From Azospirillum sp. 412522 (lineage in GTDB: Bacteria > Pseudomonadota > Alphaproteobacteria > Azospirillales > Azospirillaceae), in assembly GCF_019805165.1 (NCBI RefSeq), contig NZ_RWIJ01000016.1:1-64000 (forward strand): a stretch of 64,000 nucleotides of DNA. Direction: 5' to 3'. Shown piece by piece: positions 25,194-35,763 of the stretch. Position 1 is the stretch's first letter. Each line of letters opens with the position of its first letter. The notes beneath the pieces are model-generated. The model saw nothing but the letters and a program-made list of their open reading frames with translations, was not told the origin of the DNA and ran no database searches. Made by a program: the position numbers and the translations under genes.

Positions 25194-26027
25194 ATGCAGA
25201 AATCCATCATGTCCCGCCTTTGGATCTTCGCCGTGTGGGCGGTGATCGGGCTGTTCCTGGTCAATTTGATGGGGCTGATCGCCTCGGTCTTGACCTCCTC
25301 GGTGGCGACGCGCTGGCTCGGCACCTGGCTGCCGGCGGGGTTCACCACCCGCTGGTACTTCGCCGCCTGGGACGAGTTCCAGCTGGGCGACGTGCTGTGG
25401 GTCACCTTCCAGGCGGTCGGGGCGGTGGTCCTGCTGTCCGGCCTGCTGGGGGTTCCCGCCGCCTATGCGCTGGCGCGGCGCGAGTTCCCGGCCAAGCGGG
25501 CGGTGATGCTGCTGTTGCTGCTGCCCCTCCTGGTTCCGCCGATCACCTACGGCATTCCGCTGGCGACGGTGCTCTACAAGGCCGGGCTAGGCGGTACGCT
25601 GACCGGCGTGATCCTGGCCAATCTGGTGCCGACGGTGCCCTTCGTGGTGCTGGTGATGATCCCCTTCATCGAGCAGATCGATCCCCGCACCGAGGCGGCG
25701 GCCCGCGTCTTCGGCGCCAACATCTTCCAGATGTTCGTCCATGTACTGGTGCCGATGCTGATGCCGGGGGTGCTGGCGGCGCTGCTGCTGGTGCTGGTGC
25801 GGACCATCGGAATGTTCGAACTGACCTTCCTGGTTTCCGGACCCGGCAGCCAGACGCTGGTGGTCGCCCTCTACTATGCGGTATTCGCCTCCGGCGTGCG
25901 GGCGGTGCAGTCGATCGACGCCATGGCGGTCATCTACATGGTGACGACGCTGGTCTGGCTGATCGTCGCGCTGCGCTTCGTCAACCCGACCCAGATCGTC
26001 GGACGCGGCAAGCGCCCGGCGGCATGA
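25194..26027 (+). CDS. ABC transporter permease
   Basis: This 277-residue partner permease has six predicted helices and an EAA loop (EAAARVFGANIFQMFVHVLVPMLMPG). The ribosome site AGGAGAGG lies 5-10 bases before the ATG, 11 bases after the previous stop. It ends the importer operon; a hairpin follows at 26127-26154. Confidence 0.93.
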   Translation: MQKSIMSRLWIFAVWAVIGLFLVNLMGLIASVLTSSVATRWLGTWLPAGFTTRWYFAAWDEFQLGDVLWVTFQAVGAVVLLSGLLGVPAAYALARREFPAKRAVMLLLLLPLLVPPITYGIPLATVLYKAGLGGTLTGVILANLVPTVPFVVLVMIPFIEQIDPRTEAAARVFGANIFQMFVHVLVPMLMPGVLAALLLVLVRTIGMFELTFLVSGPGSQTLVVALYYAVFASGVRAVQSIDAMAVIYMVTTLVWLIVALRFVNPTQIVGRGKRPAA

Positions 26028-26126
26028 CGCCAGGCGAAGCCCAGTTCAGGATTCAGTCGGCGTCACAGTACCGGCGTTGAAATCTCGAAGTCGGTTCACG
26101 AAAATTTCCGCCGCCTATCGGTGACG

Positions 26127-26154
26127 GCAGAAGGAGCACTCGAACTCCTTCTGC
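26127..26154 (+). terminator. Hairpin after the ABC importer operon
   Basis: A perfect 10-bp stem (GCAGAAGGAG and complement) with an 8-base loop lies about 100 bases after the last permease. No T-run follows. The rest of the gap 26028-26349 holds the gntR promoter and operator C. Confidence 0.5.
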
Positions 26155-26270
26155 GCCCGCTCACAATTCGTTTGTGAAACTCTGGAGGGCGGCCCTTACC
26201 CTGAAAGAGCTTTGCCGACATGGACTGCATCATTCCAAGCCCAGCCGACGGGAATTACTCTTGTGGAGCG

Positions 26271-26288
26271 CTTGGTATGGTAGTATCC
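26271..26288 (-). promoter_or_regulatory. Putative GntR operator C at the gntR promoter
   Basis: CTTGGTATGGTAGTATCC reads on the minus strand as GGATACTACCATACCAAG, containing the island's ACTACCATAC motif. It lies inside a possible promoter, TTGTGG (26261-26266) and TATCCT (26284-26289) with 17-base spacing, suggesting autoregulation. Confidence 0.6.
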
Positions 26289-26349
26289 TGATAAACTGAA
26301 CGGTGATCCCGGCCCTTCCGGCTGGTTTCGAGGCGCTACAAACCATGAC

Positions 26350-27114
26350 GTGCCGATGCTGAGCAAGATCGACGTGGAGTCCGGCGAGCCGATCGCGCGG
26401 CGCGTGTACCGGGTGCTTCGCCAAGCCATCGTGACGATGCAGTTCCGCCCGGGCCAGGCCCTGTCGGAACAGGAGATCGCCGACCAGCTCGGGGTCAGCC
26501 GGCAGCCGGTGCGCGAGGCCTTCATCAAGCTGAGCGAATCCGGACTGCTCACCATTCGCCCGCAGCGTGGCAGCTTCGTCGTCAAGATCTCGGTCAAGCA
26601 GGTGCTCGACGCCCGCTTCGTGCGCGAGGCGGTGGAGACCGCCGTTGTGCGCAAGGCCTGCGAGACCATCACGCCGGCCGGCATCGCCGAACTGCGAGAC
26701 AATCTGAAGGCCCAGTGGGACATCGCCGACGAACCTGTTCCGGTGCGTTTCCTGGAGTTGGACGAGGCGTTCCACCGGACCATCGCCATCGGGGCGGAGT
26801 GCGACTATGCCTGGCGCATCGTCGAGGAGACGAAGGCGCAGATGGACCGCGTCCGTTATCTCAGCGTTCCCTACGCCACGCCGATCCGCCGCCTGATCTC
26901 GCAGCATCAGGCGGTGCTGGAGGCGATCGTCGCCCGGGATCCGGCCAAGGCGGAGGCGGCGATGGGACTGCATCTGCGCGAGATCCTGACGTCGCTGCCG
27001 GAGTTGGAAGGCAAGTTCCCGGACCTCTTCACCCTGGAGGACGCTGGAACTCCGCCGGCTCAGAAGGCGGCTTCCCGAAGCGGCGGCCGGTCGCGGCTTG
27101 CCGTCCTGCGCTGA
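26350..27114 (+). CDS. GntR family (FadR subfamily) transcriptional regulator
   Basis: This is a 254-residue regulator with a winged helix at about 15-77 (LSEQEIADQLGVSRQPVREAFIKL) and a C-terminal FCD ligand domain. The FCD metal-binding residues appear as D and H in LDEAFHRTI, H in SQHQAVLEAI and H in GLHLREIL. Many FCD regulators respond to uronates or hexonates. It lies between the ABC importer and uxuB, and the same 10-base motif precedes all three units, so it is the likely repressor of the island. The start is a GTG at 26350 or an ATG at 26356. Confidence 0.92.
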   Translation: MPMLSKIDVESGEPIARRVYRVLRQAIVTMQFRPGQALSEQEIADQLGVSRQPVREAFIKLSESGLLTIRPQRGSFVVKISVKQVLDARFVREAVETAVVRKACETITPAGIAELRDNLKAQWDIADEPVPVRFLELDEAFHRTIAIGAECDYAWRIVEETKAQMDRVRYLSVPYATPIRRLISQHQAVLEAIVARDPAKAEAAMGLHLREILTSLPELEGKFPDLFTLEDAGTPPAQKAASRSGGRSRLAVLR

Positions 27115-27202
27115 CAGGCGCAGTCTTTTTCGGAAGGCGGATGGCCGCACCCATGGTTCGGCCACACAACAATCCCGGTTGCCCTTTCCTGCCCTTGTTG
27201 AC

Positions 27203-27217
27203 ATACTACCATACAAG
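27203..27217 (+). promoter_or_regulatory. Putative GntR operator D (uxuB operon)
   Basis: ATACTACCATACAAG starts at the last base of a perfect -35 hexamer TTGACA (27198-27203), about 30 bases before the uxuB start. A good -10 is not obvious. It matches operators A-C. Confidence 0.6.
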
Positions 27218-27247
27218 AATGTGAGCCGGCAGCTCGCCAGGAAGGAA

Positions 27248-28771
27248 ATGCTCTCCATGCAATCGTCCACGACCCCGCCCAACCCTTCCGGCCTCCCGGC
27301 CCGCCATCTCGGGGCCTCCAGCGTTGGCGCCTTGCCGGCCGCGGTGGCGCGGCCCGGCTATGACCGCCGGGATCTCGAGATCGGCATCGTCCATCTCGGC
27401 GTCGGCGCCTTCCAGCGCGCCCATCAGGCAACCTACACCGACGCCCTGCTGGAGAAGCAGTTCGGACCGTGGGGCATCGCCGGAGTCAGCCTGCGCAGCC
27501 CCGATACCCGTGACGCGCTGGAACCGCAGGACGGCCTCTACACCGTCGCCGTGCGCGACGCGGAGGGGGAGCGGCTGCGGGTGGTCGGCTGCCTGCTGGA
27601 ACTGCTGGTGGCGCATGAGGATCCCGACGCGGTGCTGGAGCGGATGTGCCGCCCGTCGGTGCGCATCGTCACCCTGACGGTGACGGAGAAGGGCTACTGC
27701 CACGATCCGGCGACCGGCGCCCTGAACGAGGACCATCCCGACATCCGCCACGACCTGGAGAATCCCGGCCAGCCGCGTACCGCCATCGGCTTCCTGGCCG
27801 AGGCGCTGGCCCGACGCCGCGCCGCCGGGCTGGCGCCCTTCACCGTGCTGAGCTGCGACAATCTGCCGAGCAACGGCGATACCGTCGCCCGCATCCTGCG
27901 CCGCTTCGCCGAGTTGCGCGATGCCGGCCTCGGGACCTGGGTGGCGGAGACCGTCGCCTGCCCCAACAGCATGGTCGACCGCATCGTCCCCGCCACCACC
28001 GAGGCCGACCGCGCCCGCGTATCGCAGGCGCTCGGCGTGCAGGATGCCTGGCCGGTGGTGACGGAACCCTTTACCCAGTGGGTGGTGGAGGACCGATTCC
28101 CCGCCGGCCGCCCGGCCTGGGAGACGGTGGGGGTCGAGCTGGTCGCCGATGTCCATCCCTATGAGACGATGAAGCTGCGGCTGCTGAACGGCAGCCACTC
28201 CACCATCGCCTATCTGGGCTATCTGGCCGGCTACGAAACGGTGTCTGACACCATGGCCGACCCGGCGTTCGCCACGCTGGTCCGCAACCTGATGGACCGG
28301 GAGACCGGGCCGACCCTGCACATGCCCCCCGGTGCCGACCTTGAACAGTACAAGGACGCGCTGGTCGCCCGCTTCCGCAATCCGGCGCTGCGCCACCGCA
28401 CCTGGCAGATCGCCATGGATGGCACGCAGAAGCTGCCGCAGCGCCTGCTGAACCCGATCCGCGACCGGCTTGCGGCCGATCAGCCCATCGACCGGCTGGC
28501 CCTGGCCGTCGCCGCCTGGATGCGCTACGTCGCCGGCACCGACGAGAAGGGCCAGCCCATCGACGTGCGCGATCCGTTGGCCGCCAAGCTGGCGGAGGTC
28601 TCGGCGTCCACCGCCGGAAACCCGGATCGGCTGGCCGAGGCGCTGTTCGGCCTGGCCGCCGTGTTCGGCGAAGATCTGCCGCGCGAGCCGCGCTTCACCG
28701 GACCGGTGACCGCCGCGCTGAAGCGCCTGACCGCCGAGGGCGCCCGCACCGTCGCCGCGGCGACTGCCTGA
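27248..28771 (+). CDS. uxuB: Mannitol dehydrogenase family protein, probably D-mannonate oxidoreductase (fructuronate reductase)
   Basis: This 507-residue NAD-dependent long-chain polyol dehydrogenase has the nucleotide-binding start IVHLGVGAFQRAHQ (about 48-61). The catalytic group K309-x4-N314-x2-H317 (KLRLLNGSHS) matches the Lys/Asn/His set of mannitol 2-dehydrogenase and UxuB. Next to uxuA, the role interconverting D-fructuronate and D-mannonate is more likely than mannitol oxidation. It opens an operon of six genes to 34026. AGGA lies five bases before the ATG at 27248; an ATG at 27257 is an alternative. Confidence 0.85.
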   Translation: MLSMQSSTTPPNPSGLPARHLGASSVGALPAAVARPGYDRRDLEIGIVHLGVGAFQRAHQATYTDALLEKQFGPWGIAGVSLRSPDTRDALEPQDGLYTVAVRDAEGERLRVVGCLLELLVAHEDPDAVLERMCRPSVRIVTLTVTEKGYCHDPATGALNEDHPDIRHDLENPGQPRTAIGFLAEALARRRAAGLAPFTVLSCDNLPSNGDTVARILRRFAELRDAGLGTWVAETVACPNSMVDRIVPATTEADRARVSQALGVQDAWPVVTEPFTQWVVEDRFPAGRPAWETVGVELVADVHPYETMKLRLLNGSHSTIAYLGYLAGYETVSDTMADPAFATLVRNLMDRETGPTLHMPPGADLEQYKDALVARFRNPALRHRTWQIAMDGTQKLPQRLLNPIRDRLAADQPIDRLALAVAAWMRYVAGTDEKGQPIDVRDPLAAKLAEVSASTAGNPDRLAEALFGLAAVFGEDLPREPRFTGPVTAALKRLTAEGARTVAAATA

Positions 28772-28810
28772 CCCCGTTTCACAGCATCCTTTTCAGTGGG
28801 GAGTGTTCCC

Positions 28811-29839
28811 GTGGTTGCCCTGACCGTCGAAAAGCCGCATGTGCTGGCGCTCCGCCCCGAAAACGCCCCCGCCGCCGGGCCGGTCAAGGCCGGCGAGGTG
28901 CTGGTCCGCGTCCAGCGCGCCGGCATTTGCGGGTCGGACCTGCACATCTACCACGGCTCCAACCCCTTCGCGGTTTACCCCCGCGTGATCGGCCATGAGT
29001 TCGCCGGCACGGTCGAAGCGGTCGGCGACGGCGTGACCAACGTCACGGCCGGCGACCATGTGGTGGTGGATCCGGTGGTGTCCTGCGGCCGCTGCTATGC
29101 CTGCCGGGCCGGGCGCACCAATGTCTGCGCCAATCTGGAGGTGTTCGGCGTCCATCGCGACGGCGGCTTCCGCAACCATGTCGTTGTGCCGGCGGCCAAT
29201 GCGATCAAGGTGCGCTCCGACCTGCCGATCTCGATTGCAGCATTGGCGGAACCGCTGTCCATCGCCGCCAATGTGCTGTCGCGCACCGGCATCGCAGCCG
29301 ACGACACGCTGCTGGTCTATGGCGCCGGCACGGTCGGGCTGACGGTGGTTCAGGTCGCCAAGCTGCATGGAGCCCGCTGCATCGTCGTCGACCTGGACGA
29401 CAAGCGGCTGGAGCGGGCGAAGGAGTTCGGCGCCGACGTCGTCCTGAATTCCTCGCGCGTGTCGGTGCCCGACGCGGTGCGCGACGAGAATGACGGACTC
29501 GGCCCCACCGTGGTGATCGACGGCGCCGGCGTGCCGGCCCTGCTGGAGGAGGCCTGCCGCCTCGCCAGCCCGGCGGCGCGCATCGGCCTGCTCGGCTTCT
29601 CTCCCGCGCCCTGCAACATCAGCCAGCAGGAAATCGTGAAGAAGGAGCTGACGCTGGTCGGCTCGCGCCTGAACCGCCGCCTGCTGCCGCAGGTCATCGA
29701 CTGGCTGGAAAGCGGCAAGCTGAAGCCGGCGGCGATGATCACCCAGGTCTTCCCGATCGCCGACGCGGCGAGCGCCTTCTCGCTGATCGAAAACGACCCG
29801 TCCAGCACGATCAAGGTCCAGCTCGACTTCGAAAGCTGA
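28811..29839 (+). CDS. Zinc-dependent alcohol dehydrogenase, likely L-gulonate/L-galactonate 5-dehydrogenase type
   Basis: This is a 342-residue medium-chain dehydrogenase. Catalytic-zinc ligands are C40 (AGICGSD) and H62-E63 (GHEFAG); structural-zinc cysteines are C92, C95, C98 and C106. The NAD site is GAGTVGLTVVQ. Its closest named relatives by motif are the L-idonate, L-galactonate and L-gulonate 5-dehydrogenases (RspB/LgoD-like). Between uxuB and uxuA it would feed fructuronate from L-gulonate, or tagaturonate from L-galactonate. The start is a GTG at 28811, seven bases after GGGGAG. Confidence 0.85.
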   Translation: MVALTVEKPHVLALRPENAPAAGPVKAGEVLVRVQRAGICGSDLHIYHGSNPFAVYPRVIGHEFAGTVEAVGDGVTNVTAGDHVVVDPVVSCGRCYACRAGRTNVCANLEVFGVHRDGGFRNHVVVPAANAIKVRSDLPISIAALAEPLSIAANVLSRTGIAADDTLLVYGAGTVGLTVVQVAKLHGARCIVVDLDDKRLERAKEFGADVVLNSSRVSVPDAVRDENDGLGPTVVIDGAGVPALLEEACRLASPAARIGLLGFSPAPCNISQQEIVKKELTLVGSRLNRRLLPQVIDWLESGKLKPAAMITQVFPIADAASAFSLIENDPSSTIKVQLDFES

Positions 29840-29910
29840 CCGCCTGCCGGACGGCAGCCACCAATCAAGCAATGGCGGACCTGATCCGCCCAAAACGGAG
29901 GGACACCAGG

Positions 29911-30936
29911 ATGAACATCAAGACCCCGATCTCGCGCCGCAGGCTGGCCAAGAGCATCGGCCTCGGCGCCGGCATCGCCGCCGGTGCGACGCTGCTGGGC
30001 GGCATCGCCGCCCCGGCCATCGTCCGCGCCCAGGCCAAGACGACGCTGAAGCTCGGCCACCTCGCCAACGAGGAGAATGTCTGGCACAAGGCTTCGCTTG
30101 TCTTCGCCGAGGAAGTCGCCAAGCGCACCAACGGCGCGGTCGAGGTCAAGGTGTTCCCCAACGAGCAGCTCGGCAAGGAAACCGACCTGATCAAGGGCAT
30201 CCAGCTCGGCACCATCGACTTCACCATCACCGGCGAGTCCCTGCAGAACTGGGCGCCGGCCGCCGCACTGCTGGCGGTGCCCTACGCCATCCGCGACCTC
30301 GACCATCTCGACAAGGTCGTCACCGGCGAGCCGGGCAAGAAGATCGCCGACGCCATCGAGCAGAAGACCCAGCTGGTCCCGCTGACCTATTTCGCCCGCG
30401 GCCCGCGCAACCTGACCAGCAAGCGCCCGATCAAGTCGCCGGACGAGCTGAACGGCCTGAAGATGCGCGTCCCCAACGTGCCGCTGTTCGTGTCCTTCTG
30501 GCAGGGGCTGGGCGCCAAGCCGACGCCGATGGCCTTCTCGGAGGTGTTCACCGGCCTGCAGAACGACACCATCGAGGCGCAGGAGAACCCGCTGGCGCTG
30601 ATCAAGTCGGCGAGCTTCTACGAGGTCCAGAAATACGTGAACCAGACGGAGCACGTGATCAGCTGGATCTATCTGGTCGGCGGTTCGAAGAAGCTGGGCA
30701 AGCTGCCGGCCGAACAGCGCGCCGCCATCATGGAGGCCGCCAAGGCCGCGCAGGCCGCCGAGCGCAAGCTGTTCATCGAGGACGAGGCCAAGCTGGCGGC
30801 CGACCTGAAGGCCAAGGGGATGGAATTCATCGCCGTCGACAAGGCAGCTTTCGCCGAGAAGGGCCGTCCGGCGGTGGTTGCGGCCTTGTCGCCGGAGATC
30901 AAGCCGATCTACGACGAAATCCTCGCGGTGAAGTGA
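29911..30936 (+). CDS. TRAP transporter substrate-binding protein DctP
   Basis: This is a 341-residue periplasmic protein with a twin-arginine-like signal (SRRRLAKSIGLGAGIAAGA) ending near IVRAQA at about 37. The mature part starts TTLKLGHLANEENVWHKAS, the usual DctP opening, and has the conserved arginine region NGLKMRVPNVPLFVSFWQGLGA, which binds the ligand carboxylate. It works with the DctQ and DctM genes that follow. The context points to a hexonate or uronate ligand. Confidence 0.95.
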   Translation: MNIKTPISRRRLAKSIGLGAGIAAGATLLGGIAAPAIVRAQAKTTLKLGHLANEENVWHKASLVFAEEVAKRTNGAVEVKVFPNEQLGKETDLIKGIQLGTIDFTITGESLQNWAPAAALLAVPYAIRDLDHLDKVVTGEPGKKIADAIEQKTQLVPLTYFARGPRNLTSKRPIKSPDELNGLKMRVPNVPLFVSFWQGLGAKPTPMAFSEVFTGLQNDTIEAQENPLALIKSASFYEVQKYVNQTEHVISWIYLVGGSKKLGKLPAEQRAAIMEAAKAAQAAERKLFIEDEAKLAADLKAKGMEFIAVDKAAFAEKGRPAVVAALSPEIKPIYDEILAVK

Positions 30937-30948
30937 TCGGGATTTGCA

Positions 30949-30973
30949 GCCCTCTCCCGGAGCGGGAGAGGGC
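30949..30973 (+). promoter_or_regulatory. Intra-operon hairpin between dctP and dctQ
   Basis: GCCCTCTCCC and its complement form a 10-bp stem with a 5-base loop, 12 bases after the dctP stop and 30 bases before dctQ. Such hairpins commonly protect binding-protein mRNA or partly stop transcription, giving more binding protein than permease. Confidence 0.5.
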
Positions 30974-31003
30974 TTACTCCCCCCAACCGCAAGAGCCTTT
31001 CCA

Positions 31004-31507
31004 ATGCGCAACGCCTTTGCCGCCCTGGTGTCGGCCGTCTCCGCCCTTTGCCGCTGGGGAACCCTGGCGGCCATCGGCGTCCTCATCGTCGTCGTGACCA
31101 TCCAGGTCCTGGGCCGCGTGCCCGGTTTCCCCTCGCCGCCCTGGACGGAGGAGGTGGCCCGCTTCGCGCTGGTCCATCTCGTCGCCTTCTCCTGCGGGCT
31201 GGCGCTGCTGCGCGGCGAGCTGGTGAACGTCGACATGTTCATCCTGCTGCTGCCGAAGCCGATGCAGACCGCCGTCGCCCGTCTGGTCGACGTGGCCATC
31301 CTGGTCTTCGCCGTCGCGATCATTCCGGGCGCCTGGGACTATGTCGTCGGCAGCCTGGGTGAGCGGGCGCGGTCCATCAACGTCCCGATGATCTGGGTCT
31401 ATGTCGTGACGCTGATCATCCCGGTGTCGCTCGCCTTCTTCTCGATCGCCCGGCTGGCCGGGCTCGGGCGCGACTCCGCGCCGCCCAGCCATGGGGAAAC
31501 CGTCTGA
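31004..31507 (+). CDS. TRAP transporter small permease DctQ
   Basis: This is a 167-residue membrane protein with four predicted helices. VTIQVLGRVPGF, WTEEVARFALVHLVAF and RGELVNVDMFI are the DctQ family landmarks. I start at MRNAFAAL (ATG at 31004), since the in-frame extension upstream crosses the hairpin. The stop overlaps the DctM start (TGATG). Confidence 0.93.
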   Translation: MRNAFAALVSAVSALCRWGTLAAIGVLIVVVTIQVLGRVPGFPSPPWTEEVARFALVHLVAFSCGLALLRGELVNVDMFILLLPKPMQTAVARLVDVAILVFAVAIIPGAWDYVVGSLGERARSINVPMIWVYVVTLIIPVSLAFFSIARLAGLGRDSAPPSHGETV

Positions 31508-32781
31508 TGGTCACCGCACTCTTCGTCACCTTCGCCGTCCTGCTGATCCTGGGCGCGCCGGTGGGCATCGCGCTGGGCGGCGCGTCGGCGGTCTATCTGG
31601 TCGGCAGCGACATCGACCTCGCGGTGGTTCCCCAGTTCATGTATGCGGGCATGGACAGCTTCGTCCTGCTCTGCATTCCCGGCTTCGTGCTGGCCGGCAA
31701 CCTGATGAACGGCGGCGGCATCACCGACCAGATCGTGCTGTTCAGCAACCGGCTGGTCGGCCATATCCGCGGCGGCCTCGGACTTGCCAACGTCACCGGG
31801 TCGATGGTGTTCGCCGGCATTTCCGGCACCGCGGTGGCGGAAACGGCCTCCATCGGCGCCGTGATGATCCCGGCGATGCGCAAGTCCGGCTATGACGCGC
31901 CCTTCGCCGCCGCCGTGACCGCCGCCGCCTCCACCGTCGGACCGATCATCCCGCCCAGCGTGCCGATGATCATCGTCGGCACCCTGACCGGCCTGTCGGT
32001 CGGCAAGATGTTCATGGCCGGCGCCGTCCCGGGCCTGCTGCTCGGCCTCGGCATGATGCTGACGGTCTGGATCCTGGCACGGGTGCGCAACTATCCGCGC
32101 GAGCCCTGGCAGGGGGTCGGCGCGCTGGTCCGCGCCAGCCGCGGCGCCTTCTGGGCGTTGCTGATGACGGCGATCATCCTGTTCGGCATCGTCGGCGGCT
32201 ATTTCACCCCGACCGAAGCCTCCATCGTCTCGGCGATCTACGCCTTCGTCATCGGGCTGTTCGTCTACAAGGGCTTCACCCTGCGCCAGCTGCCGGGGAT
32301 CCTGCTGGAGAGCGCAATCGGGTCGGGCGGGCTGATCCTGCTGGTCGGCCTCGCCAACGTCTTCGGCTGGATCCTGACCAGCGAGCAGATCCCGCAGGCC
32401 ATCGCCGCCTCGATGCTGGCGCTGACCACCAACAAGTACCTGATCATCCTGCTGATCAACATCCTGCTGCTGATCGTCGGCACCTTCATGGAGACGATCG
32501 CGGCGCTGATCATCCTGTTCCCGCCGCTGCTGGCGGTGGCGACCCAGGTCGGCATCGACCCGATCCATTTCGCCACCTTCGCCGTGCTGAACCTGATGAT
32601 CGGCCTGACCACTCCGCCGGTCGGCGTCTGCCTGTTCGTCGCGGCCAACATCGCGAAGATCTCGCTGGGTGCGATCACAAAAGCGATCTGGCCCTTCCTG
32701 CTCTGCAACATCCTGATCCTGTTCCTTGTCTCCTACATCCCGGCCCTGTCGCTGTGGCTGCCGAGCCTGCTTTTCCGCTGA
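31507..32781 (+). CDS. TRAP transporter large permease DctM
   Basis: This 424-residue membrane protein forms the sodium-driven channel of the TRAP transporter. It has about 12 helices with the DctM motifs IPGFVLAGNLMNGGGI, GSMVFAGISGTAVAETASIG, IIPPSVPMIIVG and LTTPPVGVCLFV. Its start overlaps the DctQ stop by one base. Together with DctP and DctQ it makes the second complete importer in the island. Confidence 0.95.
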   Translation: MVTALFVTFAVLLILGAPVGIALGGASAVYLVGSDIDLAVVPQFMYAGMDSFVLLCIPGFVLAGNLMNGGGITDQIVLFSNRLVGHIRGGLGLANVTGSMVFAGISGTAVAETASIGAVMIPAMRKSGYDAPFAAAVTAAASTVGPIIPPSVPMIIVGTLTGLSVGKMFMAGAVPGLLLGLGMMLTVWILARVRNYPREPWQGVGALVRASRGAFWALLMTAIILFGIVGGYFTPTEASIVSAIYAFVIGLFVYKGFTLRQLPGILLESAIGSGGLILLVGLANVFGWILTSEQIPQAIAASMLALTTNKYLIILLINILLLIVGTFMETIAALIILFPPLLAVATQVGIDPIHFATFAVLNLMIGLTTPPVGVCLFVAANIAKISLGAITKAIWPFLLCNILILFLVSYIPALSLWLPSLLFR

Positions 32782-32829
32782 TTTCTCGACATTCCCAAAG
32801 CCCCCTCTCTTTCCAAGGAGTTCGCAGCC

Positions 32830-34026
32830 ATGGAACAATCCTGGCGCTGGTTCGGTCCCGAAGACGCGATCAAGCTGAACCACATCCGCCAAGCCGGCGC
32901 CACCGGCGTGGTCACCGCCCTGCATCACATCCCCTACGGCGTCGTCTGGTCGGTGGAGGAGATCCAGAAGCGCAAGGCGATGATCGAGTCCGACGAGGAG
33001 CTCGGCCTCAGCTGGACCGTCACCGAAAGCCTGCCGGTGCACGAGGCAATCAAGATCGGCGAAGGCGACCTGACCGAGCTGTTCGACAATTACCGCCAGT
33101 CGATGCGCAACCTCGCCGCCTGCGGCGTGACCACCATCTGCTACAACTTCATGCCGGTGCTGGACTGGACGCGGACGGAGCTGGCCGCGGCGCTGCCGGG
33201 CGGCGGCACCTCGCTGCGCTTCAACGCCCATGAGCATGCCGCCTTCGACGTCTACATGCTGGAGCGCCCGGGCGCGGAGGAGGACCACGCGCCCGAGGTA
33301 CTCGCCAAGGCCAAGGAATGGTTCGACCGCTCGTCCGAGAGCGACCGGGCGAAGCTGCTGAAGAACATCATGTCCGGCCTGCCGGGCGCCTACGACCGTT
33401 ATGATGTTCCCGGCCTGCGCAAGATGATCGCGCGCTTCAACGGCATGACCGCCGACGGCCTGCGCGAGACGCTGGCCCGCTTCCTGCGCGAGGTCATCCC
33501 GACGGCGGAGGAGGTCGGCATCCGCATGGCGATCCACCCCGACGACCCGCCCCGCCCGCTGTTCGGCCTGCCCCGCGTGGTCAGCACCGAGAACGACCTC
33601 GCCCACCTGATCAATGCGGTGAAGTCACCCAACAACGGCCTGACCTTCTGCACCGGCTCCCTGGGAGCGGGGCAGACCAACGACGTGCCGGCGATGGCCA
33701 AGCGCTTCGTTGAGGACATCCACTTCGTCCATCTGCGCAATGTCGCCAAGGATCCGGACGGCTCCTTCGAGGAGGCCGACCATCTCGCCGGCGACGTCGA
33801 CATGGTGTCGGTCGTCACCACGCTGCTGGAGGAGCAGAAGCGCCGCCAGGACGCCGGCAACGACAACTGGCGCCTGCCCTTCCGCCCCGATCATGGTCAC
33901 GAACTGCTGGACGATATCGGCAAGCCGACCCACCCCGGCTATCCGATGATCGGCCGCCTGCGCGGCCTGGCCGAGATCCGCGGCGTGATGACCGCCGTTG
34001 CGGCGATGAAGCGGCTGCCGGTGTGA
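32830..34026 (+). CDS. uxuA: D-mannonate dehydratase
   Basis: This 398-residue enzyme dehydrates D-mannonate to 2-keto-3-deoxy-D-gluconate. The N-terminus MEQSWRWFGPEDAIKLNHIRQAGATG is characteristic, and the metal-site regions AIHPDDPP, TFCTGSLGAG, IHFVHLRNV and PFRPDHGHELLDD are all present. AAGGAG precedes the ATG. It closes the operon begun by uxuB. The 2-keto-3-deoxygluconate kinase that would follow in the pathway is not in this window. Confidence 0.96.
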   Translation: MEQSWRWFGPEDAIKLNHIRQAGATGVVTALHHIPYGVVWSVEEIQKRKAMIESDEELGLSWTVTESLPVHEAIKIGEGDLTELFDNYRQSMRNLAACGVTTICYNFMPVLDWTRTELAAALPGGGTSLRFNAHEHAAFDVYMLERPGAEEDHAPEVLAKAKEWFDRSSESDRAKLLKNIMSGLPGAYDRYDVPGLRKMIARFNGMTADGLRETLARFLREVIPTAEEVGIRMAIHPDDPPRPLFGLPRVVSTENDLAHLINAVKSPNNGLTFCTGSLGAGQTNDVPAMAKRFVEDIHFVHLRNVAKDPDGSFEEADHLAGDVDMVSVVTTLLEEQKRRQDAGNDNWRLPFRPDHGHELLDDIGKPTHPGYPMIGRLRGLAEIRGVMTAVAAMKRLPV

Positions 34027-34042
34027 GGAGGAAGCGCCGGCC

Positions 34043-35536
<1,494 letters not shown>

Positions 35537-35763
35537 GTCGTTCGCCCCCCGTCGGTTCCGCCCCGCCCGTTATCGGACGGCACGGTTGAAACCGCAACCG
35601 CGCCACGGGTGGGCACAGGCTTCCCGGCAGCCGGCATGCCTTTCGTACGGCACCCCCTGGATGGGTGGGCTGTACCGATGACAGATCAGGCGCAACCCGT
35701 CGACGGCAAGGCTGTTGGGGAGGACGTGGTTGCGTTTTCAACAACACATTGGGAATCACCAAC

